From contig NZ_CP011492.1 of assembly GCF_001011035.1 (NCBI RefSeq), positions 6,751,447 to 6,815,446 on the forward strand: a stretch of DNA of 64,000 bases, written 5' to 3'. The notes beneath the pieces are model-generated. The model saw only the letters and a program-made list of their open reading frames with translations. It searched no databases and was not told the origin of the DNA. This document shows positions 26,623 through 34,978 of this stretch, piece by piece. The stretch is from Streptomyces sp. CNQ-509 (GTDB taxonomy: Bacteria > Actinomycetota > Actinomycetes > Streptomycetales > Streptomycetaceae). Position 1 is the stretch's first letter. Each line of letters starts with the position of its first letter. A program made the translations under genes and the position numbers.

Positions 26623-27293
26623 GGCACCGGCGGTCGCGGGGCCGCCAGCTCCATCTGTACATCCACGACACCCTCCACCGCACGCACCAGCCGGGCCAGC
26701 ACCGGGACGCGGGTGCGGTCGCTCAGCTGCCCGGTGAGGCTGACGACGCCCTCGTGCACCAGGGCCTCGACCGGCGGGGGATAGCCTGGGAAGAGGTGTG
26801 TCAGCACCTCGTCGCGCACCGCGGCGGCCAGCTCCTCGTCCGATCGCAGGAAGACCTTGAGCAGGTCGGCGCGGCTGACGACGCCCGCCAGCTTCCCCTC
26901 GGCGTCCACCACGGGCAGCCGCTTGACGTGCCGTACCGCCATGATGCGGGCGGCCTCCGCGAGGGATGCGTCGGCACGCACGGTGACGGCGGGGACGCTC
27001 ATCAGCTCGCGGGCCGTGCGCGCCCCCGCCCTGGCGAGGTCGTCCAGGCGCCGCAGCTGCTCGAAGCGGGTGGGGTCCCTGTCCCGGAACTCCTCCTTGG
27101 GCAGCAGGTCGGCCTCGGAGACCACGCCGGTCACCCGGCCGTCACCCGCCAGCACGGGCAGGGCGCTGACCTTCCACTGCCTGAGGGTGGTGACGATCTC
27201 CTTGAACGGCGCGTCGCGTCCGACGGCGATGACCGTGCGGGTCATCACGTCGTTCACCTTGTACGTGCCTTCCGAACCGGTGGGGGCGGCCAT
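26619..27293 (-). CDS. CBS-CBS-BON domain protein
   Basis: A 224-residue soluble protein. Two CBS motifs (residues about 10-70, VNDVMTRTVIAVGRDAPFKE, and 95-150, RELMSVPAVTVRADASLAEA) form an adenine-nucleotide-binding Bateman module. A C-terminal BON domain (about 155-220, DEVLTHLFPGYPP then VSLTGQLSDRT) is usually linked to membrane or protein binding. Its 3' end overlaps the convergent kinase fragment by 4 bp. A paralogue lies at 29607-30338. CBS-BON proteins are typical of the DevR/OsdR hypoxia regulons; energy-state sensing is the likely role. Confidence 0.88.
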   Translation of the reverse strand: MAAPTGSEGTYKVNDVMTRTVIAVGRDAPFKEIVTTLRQWKVSALPVLAGDGRVTGVVSEADLLPKEEFRDRDPTRFEQLRRLDDLARAGARTARELMSVPAVTVRADASLAEAARIMAVRHVKRLPVVDAEGKLAGVVSRADLLKVFLRSDEELAAAVRDEVLTHLFPGYPPPVEALVHEGVVSLTGQLSDRTRVPVLARLVRAVEGVVDVQMELAAPRPPVP

Positions 27294-27321
27294 GGCGGCC
27301 TCCTTCAGACGCGCTCGACCG

Positions 27322-28197
27322 TCAGGTCGAGGAAGTGGGTGGAGCGGGCAGGAACGGGCCGGTCTGCGCCCGGACATCGCACAGCTCGTTCACGGCGAGC
27401 AGGTCGGCCACCCGGTCGTAGCCGACGACCGGGCCCTCACGGCACAGCAGTACGGGACCGAGCCGGCAGTGGTCGCAGTGACCGGCGGCGCAGTGCATGT
27501 TCCGCTCCAGCGACACCCGGATCCGCTGGGCGGGAACGCCGCGGCGCAGCAGTTCGCGAGCGGTGGCCCGGATCATCGCCTCGGGGCCGCAGACGAAGGC
27601 CGTGGTGGTCGGCGGGTCGAACGGGGCGCGGTCCAACTGCCTTGTCACCGTGCCCACGCCGCCGCGCCAGCCGTCGGGCGGCAGGTCGACGGTGACGGCC
27701 ACGTGTGTCGCGGAGGCCTCGTTCAGGCACCGAAGTTCGTGCCGGTACAACAGATCGGCCGGGCTACGGGCACCCACGAGGAGGCTGATCCGGTCGTACC
27801 GGTCGGTCCTGGCCAGGAGCGAGCGCACGAGCGGACGCAGCGGCGCAAGACCGCTTCCTTCGGCGACGACCAGAACGTCCCCGCCGTCGGCCGCCTCCGG
27901 CGTCCAGCCGGTGCCGAAGGGGCCCCGTACGCCCAGGATGCGGCCCGGCCGCGCGGCGTGCAGAGTCGCGGGGACGGGGCCCTCGGCCCGTACCGTGTGC
28001 GTGAGCCGGCTCCGGTGCTCCAGGATTCCGCTCACCGGCACGGGGGTCTCGCCGACACCGGGGACGCATACCATGGCGAACTGGCCCGGCCGGAACAGCG
28101 GGAGCTTCTCGCCGGTCGGCTCGATCACCAGTGTGGCCGTGTCGGCGTTCTCCTCGGTGCGCCGCACCACCCGGTACGGCACAGGGGCCGCGGTCAT
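27322..28197 (-). CDS. FAD/NAD(P)-binding oxidoreductase with [2Fe-2S] C-terminus
   Basis: A 291-residue ferredoxin-reductase-fold protein like the gamma subunit of sulfhydrogenases or dihydroorotate dehydrogenase B. The FAD domain has FRPGQFAMVCVPGVGETPVP, and the NAD domain has VVAEGSGLAPLRPLVRSLL and FVCGPEAMIRATARELLRRG. The [2Fe-2S] site is CAAGHCDHCRLGPVLLC (C-x4-C-x2-C-x7-C) near residue 240. ATG at 28197 overlaps the stop of the cNMP-binding gene, so the two are coupled. It probably channels electrons between NAD(P)H and an unknown redox partner during hypoxia. Confidence 0.88.
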   Translation of the reverse strand: MTAAPVPYRVVRRTEENADTATLVIEPTGEKLPLFRPGQFAMVCVPGVGETPVPVSGILEHRSRLTHTVRAEGPVPATLHAARPGRILGVRGPFGTGWTPEAADGGDVLVVAEGSGLAPLRPLVRSLLARTDRYDRISLLVGARSPADLLYRHELRCLNEASATHVAVTVDLPPDGWRGGVGTVTRQLDRAPFDPPTTTAFVCGPEAMIRATARELLRRGVPAQRIRVSLERNMHCAAGHCDHCRLGPVLLCREGPVVGYDRVADLLAVNELCDVRAQTGPFLPAPPTSST

Positions 28198-28655
28198 GAC
28201 ATCGGTCCACTGCCGTAGGGCCCGTACAGATCGAGCAGCCGGGTCCGGGCGGCCTGCAGCCGGTGCCCGACGATCTCGGCGACGCGGTGCGTGATCGCCC
28301 GGCCGGTCACGGAGTCCCCCTCGCAGAGCTGCCGCACCACGGTGGCGTCGAACTCCAGGGCGCGCACCGGACTGAGGGCCTGCGCTCCCAGGTGCCACTG
28401 GTACGGCCGGAACAGCCAGGACCAGCCCAGCAGGTCTCCGGAGCCGAGGGTCTCGACGACGGCGGCCTGCCGCCCGGGGACGTGCAGGTCGAGGGTGACA
28501 GAGCCGGTGTGCAGCACCCAGAACCGGTCGGCGCGCTGCCCTTCGTTGAAGATTCGCTCCCCGGCGGCAAAGGACACCTCCCGGGCGTGCTCCAGCAGCC
28601 GGTCCCTGATCTCGGGCCGCAGCGCACCGAGCAGGCTGGTGCTCGTGTTGATCAT
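28194..28655 (-). CDS. Cyclic-nucleotide-binding-domain protein (Crp-type sensor, no HTH)
   Basis: A 153-residue protein with one cNMP-binding beta-roll: LLGALRPEIRDRLLEHAREV, GERIFNEGQRADRFWVLHTG, VVETLGSGDLLGWSWLF. The usual PBC arginine position is occupied by the WLFRPYQWHLGAQAL segment. The protein ends after the C-helix; a helix-turn-helix is absent, so it is not a normal Crp regulator. ATG at 28655 has a GGAGAGAA ribosome-binding site. Coupling to the flavin/Fe-S reductase suggests it regulates that enzyme. Confidence 0.85.
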   Translation of the reverse strand: MINTSTSLLGALRPEIRDRLLEHAREVSFAAGERIFNEGQRADRFWVLHTGSVTLDLHVPGRQAAVVETLGSGDLLGWSWLFRPYQWHLGAQALSPVRALEFDATVVRQLCEGDSVTGRAITHRVAEIVGHRLQAARTRLLDLYGPYGSGPMS

Positions 28656-28936
28656 GATTTCTCTCCGTCCGGTCGGTGGGCGGGCGCCTCGCCGTGCCCG
28701 GCCCCCGCAAGCCGTTCCCGGCCCGTGGCCGAAGGCCGGCTGCCGATGTCCGCCATCGCTCCTCCTCTGCGCGGGGCCTCCACCTCCACCATCCGCCCCG
28801 GGCGCCGCGGGCGGCAGAGGCCGAGCGGCGCCCGGGGGCCGTCTGAGCGGCCCGCTGACGTGCCCGAACGGCCCCAGCAGAGAGGCGAGGAGCGCGCTTG
28901 GCCGGAAGCGGGACCACAGGGGGAGAGGAGCCGGGG

Positions 28937-29398
28937 ATGAAGGATGAGACGGCGCGGCGCGTGCCGCACACAGCGGCATTCGCCAACCCGGGTTCGAAGC
29001 AGGAGGGAACCGTCGACATCGCCTACGTGCCGGGTGAGCTCCACCGGATCTCCGCAGGAGGTCACCGCCGCCTGACCGACCGGCAGAGCAGCGCCGGCGG
29101 CGGGGGTCCCGCCCCGACGACGGCGGAACTCTTCGTCACCTCGCCGGCGGCGTGCATGGCGTACTACGCGGGGCGCTACCTGCACCGGCACGGCAAGACC
29201 CGCGACGGGCTGCGGGTGCAGTCCACGTTCGCGATGGCGGCAGACCGGCCGGCCCGGGTAGCGCGGGTGACGGTGCGCCTCGCCGTCCCCGCGGACCTCA
29301 CGGAGCGACAGCGCGAGGTGCTGCTGTCGGTGGTGCGGCACTGCACCGTGCACAACTCGCTCCTGCATCCGCCCGAGATCGAGGTGGAACTCGGCTGA
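28937..29398 (+). CDS. OsmC/Ohr-family peroxiredoxin-like protein
   Basis: A 153-residue OsmC-fold protein. The two catalytic cysteines are visible in SPAACMAYYAGRYLHRHG and VVRHCTVHNSLLHPPE, the layout used to reduce organic hydroperoxides. ATG at 28937 is preceded by GGGAGAGGAG. It is divergent from the cNMP-binding gene and is followed by two strong inverted repeats. Likely role: thiol-dependent peroxide detoxification within the stress block. Confidence 0.85.
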   Translation: MKDETARRVPHTAAFANPGSKQEGTVDIAYVPGELHRISAGGHRRLTDRQSSAGGGGPAPTTAELFVTSPAACMAYYAGRYLHRHGKTRDGLRVQSTFAMAADRPARVARVTVRLAVPADLTERQREVLLSVVRHCTVHNSLLHPPEIEVELG

Positions 29399-29445
29399 GC
29401 GGAGATGGAGGGGCCGGTCCGGCCCGGTCGGGCCGGCCCCGACGC

Positions 29446-29477
29446 CGGGGTGGCCCGAGCAGCTTCGGGCCACCCCG
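29446..29477 (+). terminator. Hairpin terminator after osmC-like gene
   Basis: A perfect 13-bp inverted repeat (CGGGGTGGCCCGA / TCGGGCCACCCCG) with a 6-nt loop, starting 48 bp after the osmC-like stop. A second, GGGGCCGG...CCGGCCCC repeat precedes it at 29410-29440. Confidence 0.75.
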
Positions 29478-29606
29478 TTCTGCCGGCGCAGGCTCAGGAC
29501 GCCGCGTACGTGCCGCGCGGTTCGGCCGCCGCCTCGGCCGCGGAGCCGTTCTTCGTGCCGTACGCGACGAGCACGAGGGGGAGTGCTCACGACGGTCGCG
29601 CCTCCT

Positions 29607-30338
29607 TCAGAGACGGCGCAGCCAGTCCTCGGCCACGCCGTGCGGGACCTGCTCGACGGGGCGGATCCGGGAGTCGTCCACGCGGGCGGTCAGCCGGTTG
29701 ACCACGCCGACCACGCCGTCGACCTTCTCGGTGAGCGTCCCGGCGATCGCGGCCTCGCTCTGCCGCTCCAGCTCGCCCTCCAGGACCACGATCCCCTCCT
29801 CGACGACGACGCGGACCTGCCCGGCGACCACCCACAGGCCGCGGACCAGGACCTCGTCGAGCACCTCGCGGCGGATTTCGGCGTCACTGCGGACGAAGAC
29901 CTGCAGCAGGTCGCGGCGGGTGACGATGCCGATCAGCCGGTTCTCTTCGTCGACCACCGGCAGCCGCTCCACGCGGTGCGCGGCCATGATGCGCGCGGCG
30001 TGCGTGACGGTGTCGTCCGCACGCACGGTGACCGCGGGCCGGGACATCAGGGCCTGGGCGTCGGTCGCCCGTGCCTTGCGGCGCTCCGTCCGGGCCCGGC
30101 GGGTCAGCCGGGGCAGCCGGCGGCGGCGCTGCGGCCCGTACACGGGGCGCTGCGCGGCCTGGCGGAGCATCAGGTCGGTCTCGGAGATGACACCGAGGAC
30201 CTGCTCGTCGTCGTCGACCACGGGCAGGCCGCTGATGCGGTGCTCGTGCAGCCGTCGGGCGACTTCCTTGAACGGGGTCGCGGGGCCGGCGGTGACGACG
30301 TCGTCGGTCATCACGTTGCCGATCTTCCGGTGCTTCAT
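29607..30338 (-). CDS. CBS-CBS-BON domain protein, second copy
   Basis: A 243-residue paralogue of the protein at 26619-27293. CBS1 starts at IGNVMTDDVVTAGPATPFKE and CBS2 at ALMSRPAVTVRADDTVTHAA. A basic linker (PQRRRRLPRLTRRARTERR) separates them. The BON domain follows (DEVLVRGLWVVAGQV, then VVLEGELERQSE). The two copies differ mainly in the linker, which may alter partner binding. It precedes the remnant of an acetate-CoA ligase gene on the same strand in reverse order. Confidence 0.88.
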   Translation of the reverse strand: MKHRKIGNVMTDDVVTAGPATPFKEVARRLHEHRISGLPVVDDDEQVLGVISETDLMLRQAAQRPVYGPQRRRRLPRLTRRARTERRKARATDAQALMSRPAVTVRADDTVTHAARIMAAHRVERLPVVDEENRLIGIVTRRDLLQVFVRSDAEIRREVLDEVLVRGLWVVAGQVRVVVEEGIVVLEGELERQSEAAIAGTLTEKVDGVVGVVNRLTARVDDSRIRPVEQVPHGVAEDWLRRL

Positions 30339-30369
30339 CGCAGTCTCCTCAGAAGAGGCGCGGGCGCGC

Positions 30370-30780
30370 TCAGCGCAGCCGGCGCAGGTACGGGTCGTGT
30401 CCCCGGTGCGGCAGCACGCGGACGCGTACGTCCACGGCGGTGATGCCGTCCGGCCGGGCCAGCAGTGGGTTGAGGTCGGCCTCGGTGATCTGCGGCAGGT
30501 CGTGGACCATCGCCGACAGCCGCAGCGGCAGTTGCTCCAGGCCGGTCAGGTCCACGGGGCCGGCGCCGCGGTTGGCGGCGAAGGCCCCTTCGGGGAGCGT
30601 TCGCAGCAGGTCCTCGACCAGTGCGACGGGGAACCGCAGCCGCAGGTTCTCCGGCGACATCTGCCGGTACAGGTCCAGTAGCCGCTCGTTGTCCTCCGGC
30701 CCCGCCGGCCGGATCTGCAGCGTTGTGCCGTCGGCCAGCAGCGCGTGCGCCGCAGTCTCGTGCACGACCTCTGTCATCAC
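30370..30780 (-). pseudogene. Internally deleted acetate-CoA ligase/GNAT fusion (in-frame)
   Basis: An open 136-codon frame whose first 50 codons (HALLADGTTLQIRPAGPEDN, LLDLYRQMSPENLRLRF) match the start of a GNAT domain. The remainder (GAGPVDLTGLEQLPLRLSAM, LPQITEADLNPLLARPDG) matches the far C-terminal end of the ATP-grasp half of an acyl-CoA synthetase. In Streptomyces these two are the ends of one protein of roughly 900 residues. Some 750 codons are therefore missing between them while the reading frame is kept. No catalytic residue of either enzyme remains. It could be an inert leftover or a small stable peptide. Confidence 0.65.
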
Positions 30781-30861
30781 GGATCCCCTCTCGGTACGAG
30801 TCCGATGTCAGGATCCGACGCCACTCCCGCCGCTCTCCTGGGCTTCCCGGGGCCCGACCGC

Positions 30862-30901
30862 GGGCCGGGAGTCCCCACCCGGGCCGGTCCACCGGCCCGG
30901 G
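30862..30901. promoter_or_regulatory. Dyads upstream of usp gene
   Basis: GGGCCGGGAGTCCC (30862-30875) fits GGGNC-N4-GNCCC loosely, without the central TT. It is followed by a perfect 24-bp palindrome, CCCGGGCCGGT-CC-ACCGGCCCGGG (30878-30901). Both lie in the divergent space between the acetate-CoA ligase remnant and the Usp gene. Possible operator sequence; the GC content makes chance matches common. Confidence 0.3.
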
Positions 30902-31062
30902 CGAGGGCCGCTGCCCGGCCGTCCCATCCTCATGTGCCTCCACAGGGCCCTTCCCGGGCGGGGCCGCTCGGTGCCGATCGGAGCCGAAGTGCCCCCTCTT
31001 CCTCCTGCGCGACGCCGCCCATGCTCGGCAGCGTTCACGTCCCGGCGACAGAAGGCGGAGAG

Positions 31063-31821
31063 ATGACCATGGAACGCGTACTGGTGGGATTCGACGGCTC
31101 GGTGCCCGCGGTGCGGGCCCTCGACCTGGCGGCGGAAGAGGCGGCGCTCCGCGGCGGTGAGCTGGAGATCGTCCATGCCCTGCCGGACGTGGACGGCGCC
31201 GCACCCGTCCTCGCAGCCGCCGTCGACCGCGTACACACCCGGCATCCCGCACTGGAGACCGCCGCCGTGCCGGTGGCCGGCGACCCGGTGCGCGCCCTGC
31301 TCGACCGCGGCCGGACGGCGGCGCTGACCGTGGTGGGCAGTCGGGACCTTGACGGTATCGCCGGGTTCGTGACCGGCTCGGTGAGCCGGCGCACCGCCGC
31401 GCGTGCCGAGTGCCCGGTGATGATCGTGGGCGGCAAGCGGGCCGGCCGCCGGCAGGCCGGGCCCGGCTTCGTCCTGTTCGTCGTCGGCGCCGACGACGAG
31501 GCGGACGCCGCCGGCCTCGCCTTCGCGGAGGCCCGGCTCCGCGGCGTCGAACTCCGCATCCGGCACGCGCCCACGTACGCGCCGGCCGCCCCCGGGCCGG
31601 CCGCCGCGCGGCGGCACCCGGCCGCCCCCGAACCGCACCAGCGGGCACCGCAGCACCGCGAAACCCGCGCCGCCCTCGCCACTTCCGCGGCGGGGGCGGC
31701 AGAGACCGGCGAAGCCCTGCTCGTCGTCGCCACCCGCAGGAGCTGCCGCGGCCCGGATCGCGCGGCGCGTTCGCTGCTGCACGAGGCCCGCTGCCCCGTG
31801 GTCCTCGTCCCGGCCCGATAG
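31063..31821 (+). CDS. Universal stress protein, two Usp domains
   Basis: A 252-residue tandem Usp protein. Domain 1 starts MTMERVLVGFDGSVPAVRAL and ends VTGSVSRRTAARAECPVMIVG, keeping most of the G-2x-G-9x-G(S/T) ATP-binding loop. Domain 2 (about 130-252) starts FVLFVVGADDEADAAGLAFA and ends LLHEARCPVVLVPAR, but its loop is shorter, so it may not bind ATP. ATG at 31063 follows AAGGCGGAG. Such paired Usp proteins are typical of actinobacterial dormancy regulons. Confidence 0.85.
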   Translation: MTMERVLVGFDGSVPAVRALDLAAEEAALRGGELEIVHALPDVDGAAPVLAAAVDRVHTRHPALETAAVPVAGDPVRALLDRGRTAALTVVGSRDLDGIAGFVTGSVSRRTAARAECPVMIVGGKRAGRRQAGPGFVLFVVGADDEADAAGLAFAEARLRGVELRIRHAPTYAPAAPGPAAARRHPAAPEPHQRAPQHRETRAALATSAAGAAETGEALLVVATRRSCRGPDRAARSLLHEARCPVVLVPAR

Positions 31822-32004
31822 CACCACGCCGACCGCCGGGCGCGGACCGGCCCTCGGCCTCAGGGCCGGACAGCCCTTCGCCTTGACGACCTTCGGGCCT
31901 GCGCGAAGGCCCTCTTCAGGCCATCCGCAACCGGCGTCCCCCACGGGAGATTGAAAGCGCACAGACCGAACAGACACCGAGCGTTACACCAAGGGAGCGG
32001 AACC

Positions 32005-32628
32005 ATGGCAGTGCACCAGCAGCCCCGACGGCACTTCGACCTCCACCTGCCGCAGCGGCGTGCGGCGCGCTCGACGGACGGGACCGGAGCGGCCGCCGCG
32101 GCGACCACCACCCCGGCGGTCGGCTACGTCCTCGCCGGCGTCCGGCTGATGACCGGATTCGTCTTCCTGTGGGCCTTCCTCGACAAGACCTTCGGCTTCA
32201 GCTACGCGACGCCGGGCAACGGCGCCTGGATCGACGGCGGCTCGCCCACCGAGGGCTTCCTCGGCAGCGTGGCCGTCGGCCCGATGGAGGACACCTTCCA
32301 CTCCTGGGCCGGCGACGCCTGGGCCGACTGGCTGTTCATGCTCGGCCTGCTCGGCATCGGCATCGCGCTCGTCCTCGGTGTGGCGCTGCGGTTCGCCGCA
32401 CTGGCGACCACCGTGATGATGGCCCTGATGTGGGTCGCCGAGTGGCCGCCGGCCAAGCACCTGTCGGACGGCTCGCCGAGCATGTCGACGAACCCGCTGA
32501 TCGACTACCACGTCATCTACGCGGTCGTCGCGATCGCCCTCGCCGTCACCTACGCCGGCAACACCTGGGGCCTGGGGCGCATGTGGGCGACGCTCCCCTT
32601 CGTCCGCGACCACCGCTCGCTCCAGTGA
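32005..32628 (+). CDS. DoxX-like membrane protein
   Basis: A 207-residue protein with four hydrophobic segments: VGYVLAGVRLMTGFVFLWAF, WLFMLGLLGIGIALVLGVAL, FAALATTVMMALMWVAEWPP and YHVIYAVVAIALAVTYAG. The loop after helix 1 (LDKTFGFSYATPGNGAWIDG) is the DoxX-like/TQO-subunit form seen in many Streptomyces. The N-terminal 40 residues are cytoplasmic and basic. ATG at 32005 follows AAGGGAGCGG. These proteins associate with redox enzymes in membranes; no specific partner is evident. The HAD gene begins 82 bp downstream. Confidence 0.85.
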   Translation: MAVHQQPRRHFDLHLPQRRAARSTDGTGAAAAATTTPAVGYVLAGVRLMTGFVFLWAFLDKTFGFSYATPGNGAWIDGGSPTEGFLGSVAVGPMEDTFHSWAGDAWADWLFMLGLLGIGIALVLGVALRFAALATTVMMALMWVAEWPPAKHLSDGSPSMSTNPLIDYHVIYAVVAIALAVTYAGNTWGLGRMWATLPFVRDHRSLQ

Positions 32629-32710
32629 CCGGATGACCCGCGAACCGGCGGTCCGGGTACCCGCCGCGGCGCCCGGACCGCCGTACGTCGCGCATCGAGA
32701 GGAGACAGCA

Positions 32711-33511
32711 ATGACGACCGCAGCCGCGGCAGCCGGTCCGATCGGCACGCCTCACGACGGGCTGGTGCCGCAACTGCACGGCCTGCACGCCGTGGTGTTC
32801 GACACCGACGAGATCATCACCGACTCGGCCCCGGTGCACGCCGCCGCCTGGAAGGCCGCCTTCGACGCCGTTCTGCATGCCCGTCCGCCCGCGGACCCGG
32901 CGCTGCGCGGCACGTTCGACCCGGTCGGGGACTACCGGCGCCACGTCGACGGCAAGCACCGCATCGACGGCGCCACGGACTTCCTCACCACCCGCGGGAT
33001 GACCCTGCCCCTCGGCACTCCCCGGGATGCCCCGGGCACCGACAGCGTGTGGGCCGTCGTCGCGGCCAAGGAGGCGGCCTTTACCGCCCGCCTGGACGAG
33101 CACCGCGTCGAGGCGTACCCGGGCGCCGTGCACCTGCTGGACCGGCTGCGCCGGGCCGACGTGCCCTGCGCGGCCGTCTCGGCCTCCCGGCACACCCGGG
33201 ACCTGCTGCTCCGGGCCGGCGTACGGGCCTACTTCGCCTGCCTGGTCGACGGCCGGGACACCGCTCACCTGGACCTGAAGGACGCACCTGCGCCGGACCT
33301 GTTCCTCGAAGCCGCCCGGCGGCTGGCCGTCGAGCCGTCCGCCGCCGCCGTCGTCGGGTTCGCCTTCGCCGGCGTCGAGGCGGGCCGGCGCGGCGGCTTC
33401 GCCCTGGTGGTCGGCGTGGACCGGACCGGCACGGAGGCCAGCGCCACCGAGCTGCGGCGGCACGGCGCGGACGTGGTGGTGCACGACCTTGCAGAGCTGC
33501 TCGACTCATGA
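32711..33511 (+). CDS. HAD-superfamily beta-phosphoglucomutase-like protein with altered motifs
   Basis: A 266-residue HAD protein of the beta-phosphoglucomutase/phosphatase type. Motif I is VVFDTDEIITDSAPVH (nucleophile Asp31, acid Asp33), where Glu replaces the usual Gly. The cap region has YRRHVDGKHRIDGATDFLTT, and motif II is AAVSASRHTRDLL. In motif IV the normal acidic pair before AGVEAGRRGGF is missing (about residues 214-219 read VVGFAF rather than VVEDAL), which should weaken Mg binding. ATG at 32711 has GAGGAGAC upstream. Homologues often sit beside trehalose or maltose phosphorylases; here a damaged PPDK gene follows. Confidence 0.8.
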   Translation: MTTAAAAAGPIGTPHDGLVPQLHGLHAVVFDTDEIITDSAPVHAAAWKAAFDAVLHARPPADPALRGTFDPVGDYRRHVDGKHRIDGATDFLTTRGMTLPLGTPRDAPGTDSVWAVVAAKEAAFTARLDEHRVEAYPGAVHLLDRLRRADVPCAAVSASRHTRDLLLRAGVRAYFACLVDGRDTAHLDLKDAPAPDLFLEAARRLAVEPSAAAVVGFAFAGVEAGRRGGFALVVGVDRTGTEASATELRRHGADVVVHDLAELLDS

Positions 33512-33597
33512 GCGGGGCTGGCCTTCTTCCACGAGGTCACGAGCCGACGCAGGAGCGACCGACCGTCGGGCCGCCCCACCGGAGGAAGAGGATCCAC

Positions 33598-34889
33598 ATG
33601 GCCAAGAGCATCTACGAATTCGACGAAGGCGGCTGCGAGATGGCCGGGCTGCTCGGCGGCAAGGGCGCCGGCCTTGCGGAGATGACCCGCTCGGCGTGCT
33701 CACTCTCCGCGAGTCCCCGGTGGCCGCCTACCTCGAAGCCGGCGCCGACACCGGTGACATCGCCGACGACGATCTCGTCAAGGCCGTCGACCGCTTCCTG
33801 CGGCACGCAGACGGGACGCGCCGCATGGAGGTGCGGGCCAACGCCGACACACCGGAGGACGCCGCCAGGGCGCGACGGTTCGGCGCCCAGGGCATCGGCC
33901 TGTGCCGCACCAAGCACATGTTCCTCGGCGAGCGGCGCCATCTGGTCGAGGCGATGATCCTGGCCCGCTCCGACGTCGAGCGCCGCCAGGCGCTCAAGGG
34001 GCTGCTGCCGCTGCAGCGCGCCGACTTCACCGGCATCCTCGCGGCGACGGACGGCATGCCCGTGACCATCCGGCTGCTGGACCCGCCGCTGCACGAGTTC
34101 CTCCCGGACCGCACCGCGCTGACCGCCCGCCTCAGCGCCGCCGGGGCCCGAGGCGAACGCCCGGACCCACACGACGCGGAGCTGATGCAGGCCGTGGAGC
34201 GGATGCACGAGGTCAACCCGATGCTCGGCCTGCGCGGCGTGCGCCTGGCGCTCGTCGCGCCCGGCCTGATCGCCATGCAGGTACGGGCCCTGGCCGAGGC
34301 CGTCGTGGACCGGCGCCGCGCCGGCGGTGACCCGCGCGCCGAGATCATGGTGCCGCTCGTCGCCTCCGTGACCGAACTGCGCCAGGTCAAAGCGGAGATC
34401 AAGCAGGTGCTCGCCGAGGTCTCGGCCGCCGCGGGCACCGACGTCGACCTCCCCGTCGGTACCATGATCGAGCTGCCCCGGGCCGCTCTGACCGCCGGCC
34501 GGATCGCGGGGGAGGCGGAGGTCTTCTCCTACGGGACCAACGACCTCACCCAGACCGTGTGGGGGATGTCCCGCGACGACGTCGAGGCGGAGTTCTTCCC
34601 CGCCTATCTGGCTCAGGGCGTCTTCGACACCTCCCCGTTCGGGAGTCTGGACCGCGACGGCGTGGGCCGCATGGTGGAGATCGCCACCGCCGAGGGCCGT
34701 GCGGCCCGGCCGGGCCTCGTCACCGGGGTCTGCGGCGAGCACGGCGGCGACCCCGCATCGATCAGCTTCTTCGACCGGGCCGGGCTGGACTACGTCTCCT
34801 GCTCGCCGTTCCGCGTGCCCGTCGCCCGCCTGGAGGCCGCGCGCGCCCGCCTCGACGACGCGCACCGGGATACGGGCGACACCCGGTGA
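33598..34889 (+). pseudogene. ppdK: Pyruvate phosphate dikinase with large internal deletion
   Basis: The normal start is present (MAKSIYEFDEGG then LLGGKGAGLAEMTR, ATG 33598 after GGAGGAAGAG). After about 31 codons the sequence jumps, out of frame, into the C-terminal PEP/pyruvate domain: VRANADTPEDAARARRFGAQ, GLCRTKHMFLGERRHLVEAM, TIRLLDPPLHEFLP, VGTMIELPRAALTAGRIAGE, FSYGTNDLTQTVWGMSRDDV and the catalytic cysteine in GVCGEHGGDPASI. The ATP-grasp and phosphohistidine domains (about 450 residues of an enzyme near 880) are absent. The junction lies near 33690. The gene cannot interconvert pyruvate and PEP as it stands. A homologous PPDK belongs to the S. coelicolor dormancy cluster. Confidence 0.75.
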
Positions 34890-34978
34890 GACGGCACACT
34901 GGGCGCGGGGCGGCCGTGGCGGCGGCTCCGCGCCCCATCCGTGCAAGGACGCGAGTGGTGGGAGAGGGAGGCCGGGAG

